A DNA stretch of 64,000 bases from Emmonsiellopsis sp. PD_33 (taxonomy: Eukaryota; Ascomycota; Eurotiomycetes; Onygenales; Ajellomycetaceae): assembly GCA_032988165.1 (NCBI GenBank), contig JANTQF010000067.1, positions 78,010 through 142,009 on the forward strand. The letters run 5' to 3'. Shown one piece after another: positions 59,401 to 64,000 of the stretch. A program made the position numbers and the translations under genes. Below the pieces are notes generated by a model. The model ran no database searches. It saw nothing but the letters and a program-made list of their open reading frames with translations, and had not been told where the DNA came from. Position 1 is the stretch's first letter; each line of letters starts with the position of its first letter.

Positions 59401-60770
59401 ACAACTGTAGCCAACTACCACCTTCCAGAAATGCTCAAGTTGGACAAAATCGACCCGACTTATTGAAGCACACCGGGTACAGAGATTCCATATTGCACAA
59501 CTAGCCCCGAAAGTACAAACCATCAAGAGGATTGTGCGCATAAGACACCTTTAGGTTGGTCACCCCTTTTAGCAACATGGCGCAGCTTCTTGACCTCTGG
59601 AAAATCTACTAATGGGCATGCAGAGTACTGTTAATGCATATAATAAAAGAGACAAAATCGAGCTTTGTTGCTGATTATTCTTTTCCCCCTATCAGCCGAC
59701 AGCAGTCTCAGAGAATTATTTGCCAATTTCACCATCTTGATAATAGGAATGCGCAACTTACTACGCCATAGAATCGAGAGGACATCTGTTTAAGAAAGCT
59801 CCGGTGCATTTCTTACTAGCATCATTTTCCGGAGATGCTGGATAATATTTACTAGGTACGTGTGGAACGTCGGAAATCCAAGGTCATTTGCGAAATCGCA
59901 GTCTAGATTACCGACCTGCGAGGAAGTAGGTATCCAAGCTTGCACTATGTATGAGGACGGATTCTTGTACATGTACATATATCCAATAAGCTCTATTAAA
60001 TTGGAATGGTTTGGTCTTTGGGCTAAAAAGCCCAATTTCTATATCCATAACTGAACAACTCGTATTATCTGATGGATGTCTGAAAGTCTCTGGGTAACCA
60101 TGGACGAAGTTTGAATTTTGACTTACAGTATCCCCTTTCTACCAGCGTCGTCTCCTCACATACACAGTAGCTAGCTATGTCAAAGGCGGCAAGAAACCTG
60201 TTTCCCTCCTCCCCTTTGGCTGGTTGTCTAGCGTAGAGAAAACCTCGTCCTGTTGTTTCTATATTGAATCATACAATCGGCCCCGTAGCCATCACTGTCA
60301 TCATGCTTTTTCGATAACCGATTCCCGATCCGCGAACTTACATATTACCTACCCCGCATAGCCTGGATGATTCGGAGTTGCGTAGGCCTCTCTGATTCTT
60401 ATGTCCTAGACATATCCAGTCGTACATCATGCGGTGAAGACAACGGCATATCACCCTTTCACATTACGCAATGTATCTCAGCATTATACCCGAGACATAG
60501 GAAAAGTTCCCAAGGTAGGACGGGATGATCTCCCGCAGATACCACCAAAGTCCCGCGATCGTCCAAGCACTCATATCTAAATGGGAGGGGAGGGGAGAAG
60601 ATATAAAAAGCCATCGTTGAGCTTCAGAGGTCCAGCCTTTGCTCAAACATTCTTTCTCAAGAAATTCACACCGGAGCTTCGAAAGGAACCGAATTGACTC
60701 TCTTCTGCTCCTTCATTTTCATTCTCATTGACACAACTGTTTCCATAACCTTGACAAAACCATTGCAACA
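56442..60770. other. Long gene-poor intergenic region
   Basis: About 4.3 kb. It contains TTAGTTAACTAG-type short repeats (56830-56950), a tandem TTGAGAT stretch (57050-57085), and ATGGC repeats (57120-57140). A symmetric ACTACTACTAGTAGTAGTA palindrome sits at about 59080-59100. A GC-richer open stretch at about 58118-58518 (+) has no start, no splice partner and no recognisable family. The last 200 bp is the promoter of the secreted repeat protein. Confidence 0.4.
60601..60610 (+). promoter_or_regulatory. TATA box of the secreted repeat-protein gene
   Basis: ATATAAAAAG, 161 bp upstream of the start at 60771, followed by a CT-rich leader with ACAACTG and CATTGCAACA just before the ATG. A clear TATA box suggests regulated, possibly strong expression. 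Confidence 0.5.
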
Positions 60771-61543
60771 ATGAATCTCGCCCTTGCCCTCCTTGCCCTT
60801 GCCCCCCTCCAGGGCACCCTGGCAGCGCCAGCGGGAAAATACGCGCTATGTGAAACGGAAACAGGACGCTGTTTTACAGAATTGGGGAATATCGCTTGGA
60901 GAGAAGCGGACGCCCTAGGTAGGTAGATAAAGAGCCAGTTTCTTTGAACCCCCCCTTCTTTTCGCTGAATATAAAAGGGGGGCGATGCGGGATTTCTGTT
61001 CATGGTATCTGATAATAAGCAGCTTCCCCGAAGTACCGCATTGGCGGTTACGCTGCTCCATGGCTCATTTCTAAGCGGGATGCTGGTGGTGATAACTACG
61101 GAGATAAAGGGGGATACGGAAAGGGGGACGGAAAGGGATACGATGATTATGGTGGGAAAGGAGGTGACAAGGGATACGATGATGGGAAAGGAGGTGACAA
61201 GGGATACGATGATGGGAAAGGAGATGACAAGGGATACAATGATGGGAAAGGGGATGGAAAGGGATATGATGATGGAAAATGGGACGACAAGGGCTATGAC
61301 AATAAGGGATATGACAATAAGGGATATGACAATAAGGGATATGACAATAAGGGATATGACAACAAGGGATATGACGATAAGGGATACGACGATAAGGGAT
61401 ACGACAATAAGGGATATGACAATAAGGGATATGACAACAAGGGATACGACGATAAGGGATACGATAAGGGATATGGAAAGGGAGATGGGAAGTGGGATGG
61501 AAACAAGGGCGATGACAAGGGAAAGGGTAAGGATAGCTACTGA
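60771..61543 (+). CDS. Secreted protein with Kex2 site and Lys-Gly-Tyr-Asp repeats
   Basis: Two exons: 60771-60918 and 61023-61543, giving 222 residues. The donor GTAGGT and acceptor AAGCAG are in phase 1; without splicing the first exon stops at once. Residues 1-18 form a signal peptide (MNLALALLALAPLQGTLA). A short pro-region has two Cys (27 and 34) and YRIGGYAAPWLISKR, ending in the dibasic KR (67-68) expected for Kex2 cleavage. The mature part contains no Cys and almost only Gly, Asp, Lys, Tyr and Asn. It has three to four copies of a 10-residue DKGYDDGKGG-type unit, then about eleven copies of KGYDN/KGYDD, then KGDGKWDGNKGDD. It is highly hydrophilic with balanced charge. A cell-wall or secreted adhesive/matrix role is possible but unproven. 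I know no named homologue. Confidence 0.8.
61289..61465 (+). repeat. 15-bp tandem repeat coding for KGYDN/KGYDD
   Basis: Eleven consecutive 15-bp units of the form AAG GGA TAY GAC RAY (61289-61453), then one 12-bp unit. The units differ only at wobble positions and in the Asn/Asp codon. A longer 30-bp period (AAG GGA TAC GAT GAT GGG AAA GGA GGT GAC type) precedes them at about 61165-61255. Confidence 0.92.
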
Positions 61544-63778
61544 GGCTCTCCTAATGGTTTCGGCGATGATGTATGAGGGTGGTGAACAGTGTTTTCCATA
61601 ATGTGGTATCTACTGTTTGGAATTGACCATGAAGGAGGATGGGGCCAATTCGTTTCGGGATATTTTGGAACACCCACTAGTTAGCAGTACATTGCTCAAA
61701 TACGGATGGAGGACAGGCGATTAATGAATAGCTGAATGCCTGAGAGGGGAGAACGGCAATGGGTTTATTTCAACCACACATGTATCTGTGAAATGGAACA
61801 AATTATATCATTGAAACAGATATGTGTGATACCAGAAATATGCAGTGGATCATTGATTCCCACGGGCTTGTGTGTTCTCCCAAGGCGGCGTAGAAGGGAA
61901 CAATGTTCTACTCACAAGAAGAAAACCCATGTCTGGCTATGCAGAATCAATCCCCTTTAGATAGATGCCGATGTGTTTAGGTCTGGGATGGGACGATAGA
62001 AGGTAAAGATAATGACTGATAACCAGCCAAACTCTGCGTGACTGGCACAATGTATCATTGGATAGTGGAGGGCTATGGAGAAGAGAGTCGGTCTGCGCAA
62101 ACAATGGCGCTGTAATAATTCAGTGCATCACCCTCATTCAACTTAGCCACAAATTATGTGAGATAATCGCCGATTTTTGAATCGCGTGTCCCCCGAAAAG
62201 CAAGGACGTTTCGCCAGCTTTCGGCAATTTGGAGGCCGCCATCGAACAGCCACATGACCTTCGCGCGTTACGTTGATGCCGCAGCTTTAGACGAATCCAT
62301 CTTCACTGATGGAATAGATGGATTGATTCTATTTGTGAAAAATGTCTCTTCCGTGGCCATCTAGGCAGATGTCCCCCTGTACATCTCTGTGGGACCACAC
62401 CAACTCTCTTGACGCGGGGTTCACGGTCTTGTCTGACCGAAACAACAAAATGTCACAAAATATAGTAAATAAAAAGACCGCTTCCGTATTCTGGTAACAT
62501 GCTGATAATCACCAGAGTCAGTCAAGAAATTTCCAACAATCATGCTTGGAGGCAGAAACGAATGGCTGTAATGGCCGGGTAGAGTAGTTATAAGATTGCC
62601 AACCTATTGTGCGAGCCAGTATGCATCACATGTTTAATACCACTTCTGAGGCTGCTCCTCTTTACCCTTGCAAGGTTGCTGTAGATGAATGGCACAGACA
62701 TCAACATGTTCGTTGAACGTTGGGATGTTCAACCGGGAAGTTCTACCCAAGTGGCTAGCATTGACCGTCGAATTTAGCTCATGGGGCTACCCTGAAATAG
62801 ACTAGCGCACCCCACCCCCGTTAGCTCCACCTTCGGCGGGACGGGGGTCTACCTAGGTACTATGCATCACCATGTTAACTTGAATTACTATTAATTATCG
62901 TTCTTTACCTCTGACTGACCAACTCCACTTGGTCAATTGTCTTTTTGAGACGGGAAACGGGATAGGAATAACTTCATAATGAAATTAACCATTTAAATGA
63001 AATCTATATATCAACCCATGCTCTCGGACACATGGGAATAACTAAATCCCCCGTCCATAGATTGTTCCAAAAAACTCTGAAGTTCACGCTCGGACCGCAG
63101 TGAAACTAGCGCCACCCCCGCCCTTGCTCAATTCGCCGGCCCATCCAAGCTCGTTATCCGGGAAAAAGTAGAATGGCGTTGGAAAAGGATAGGGTTATAT
63201 CCCAGTCAGGAAACAAAAAAAAACTCCACATAGCTAGGCAAAGGGTGGGAATGGGACAGATAGATAACCGAACTTTTGGTAACTATTCCTAGTTAAGTGG
63301 CGTTACGGTTCGGCCCGTTCACACTCTTAACTCTATCCACTTCGATCTATCTAGAGGTTATCAGACATTTGTTAGTTTATTTTATTTTATTTTATTTATT
63401 TATTTTTTAGATAAACAAATAAGCGGCATGAGATTTATAGATGCATATAAGACTAAAAAGAAATTCATACCCTATCTACTCTCACTCTATATAAACCAGA
63501 GCTGTGGTACAGTACGTGCTGTGTTTCATCAGCTCAAACCACCCTCATATGTGTTTCTCAGGGTATAAAACCGCATTACTTCCTGTCCATATCAATGTAT
63601 GTACGTAGGGAACTTCAAATGGATTAAACTTAGTCTTTGTTCTATATTTCATTAAAAAATAACTAATTTGATGTATCAATGTAGGGAGGAATTAGTCTAG
63701 TATGTAAATGAATATTGGTAGCAGAAGCCTTCAATGAACACCTAATGAGACCATTTACATAGTAGACCCTAACATTTA
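61544..63778. other. Intergenic region, no gene seen
   Basis: About 2.2 kb with no long frame on either strand. Contains a TTTTA/TTTAT repeat at about 63377-63408 and AT-rich sequence from 63360 on. Nothing identifiable as RNA gene or transposon. Confidence 0.4.
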
Positions 63779-63876
63779 CCCCCCCCCCCCCCCCCCCCCC
63801 CCCTCCCCCCCTTCCCCCCCCCCCCCCCCACCCCCCACCCCCACCCCCCCCTCCCCCCCACCACCCCCCCCCCCCT
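63779..63876. repeat. Poly-C (poly-G on minus strand) low-complexity tract
   Basis: About 100 bp is almost pure C, including an opening run of about 25, with occasional T and A. It continues as C-rich sequence with CA/CT to about 63950. The minus strand would be a dense G-run tract able to form G-quadruplexes. An assembly or sequencing artefact is possible. Confidence 0.9.
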
Positions 63877-64000
63877 CACTTCCCTTCCCACACCTTCCTC
63901 CCCTCACCCCACTCTCTCCCCTTACCTCCATCCAAACCCCTCACCTACGAATCATCACTTAGTAAACCCCAGACACACACTACACTACCTATGCTTATCT
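63877..64000. other. C-rich right edge of the window
   Basis: C-rich decaying repeat with CACAC/CTACAC elements; no gene. Confidence 0.5.

Noticed and set aside
61289..61465. Regular direct repeats that could suggest a CRISPR array
   Set aside because: Units are contiguous 15-mers without spacers, in frame within a coding exon of a eukaryotic gene.
61002..61601. 199-codon plus-strand frame full of Thr-Arg-Asp-Met/Thr repeats
   Set aside because: It is the repeat region of the secreted protein read one frame off; it does not connect to a signal peptide, and the GYDNK frame does after splicing.

Overview
The window is filamentous-fungal (Pezizomycotina) DNA. It has short GT-AG introns with CTAAC/CTGAC-like branch points, a Zn2Cys6 domain, a fungal Mediator Med27, and tRNAs with introns next to the anticodon. 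It also has a strongly two-part composition: about 25 kb of AT-rich, almost CpG-free dead transposons abut roughly 33 kb of GC-rich gene territory. CpG-depleted repeats beside GC-rich gene islands suggest Onygenales (Coccidioides or Ajellomycetaceae type). That placement is inference, not proof.

Layout. 1-25178: a foldback element, then a Ty1/Copia retrotransposon (LTRs 930-1097 and 25006-25173) into which two Ty3/Gypsy chromoviruses inserted only 41 bp apart. These are Gypsy-A (2594-13445, target duplication TTTTA) and Gypsy-B (13487-21204, target duplication TAACT). All three elements are riddled with stops and C-to-T/G-to-A transitions. Gypsy-A carries a large extra reading frame downstream of pol. 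25179-27751: host sequence with only weak gene candidates. 27761-31005: a Mutator-like DNA transposon with terminal inverted repeats and a perfect 9-bp target duplication.

31.8-54 kb is the gene block: an acidic Ecm13-like protein (+), a universal stress protein (+), tRNA-Ala (+), a CPA2-type cation/proton antiporter (+), an unrecognised C-terminally hydrophobic protein (+), Mediator subunit 27 (+), tRNA-Phe (-), aspartate aminotransferase (-), and a membrane PA/RING-H2 ubiquitin ligase (-). These are independent, mostly housekeeping genes with no sign of a metabolic cluster. 55.4-56.4 kb holds a frameshifted Zn2Cys6 transcription-factor pseudogene. 60.8-61.5 kb encodes a small secreted protein with a Kex2-type KR site and a run of Lys-Gly-Tyr-Asp-Asn/Asp repeats, found by splicing. 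A nearly pure C tract of about 100 bp lies at 63.8 kb.

Exon boundaries were worked out by hand from splice signals and phase. Approximate coordinates are given for degenerate transposon regions, where no intact frame exists.
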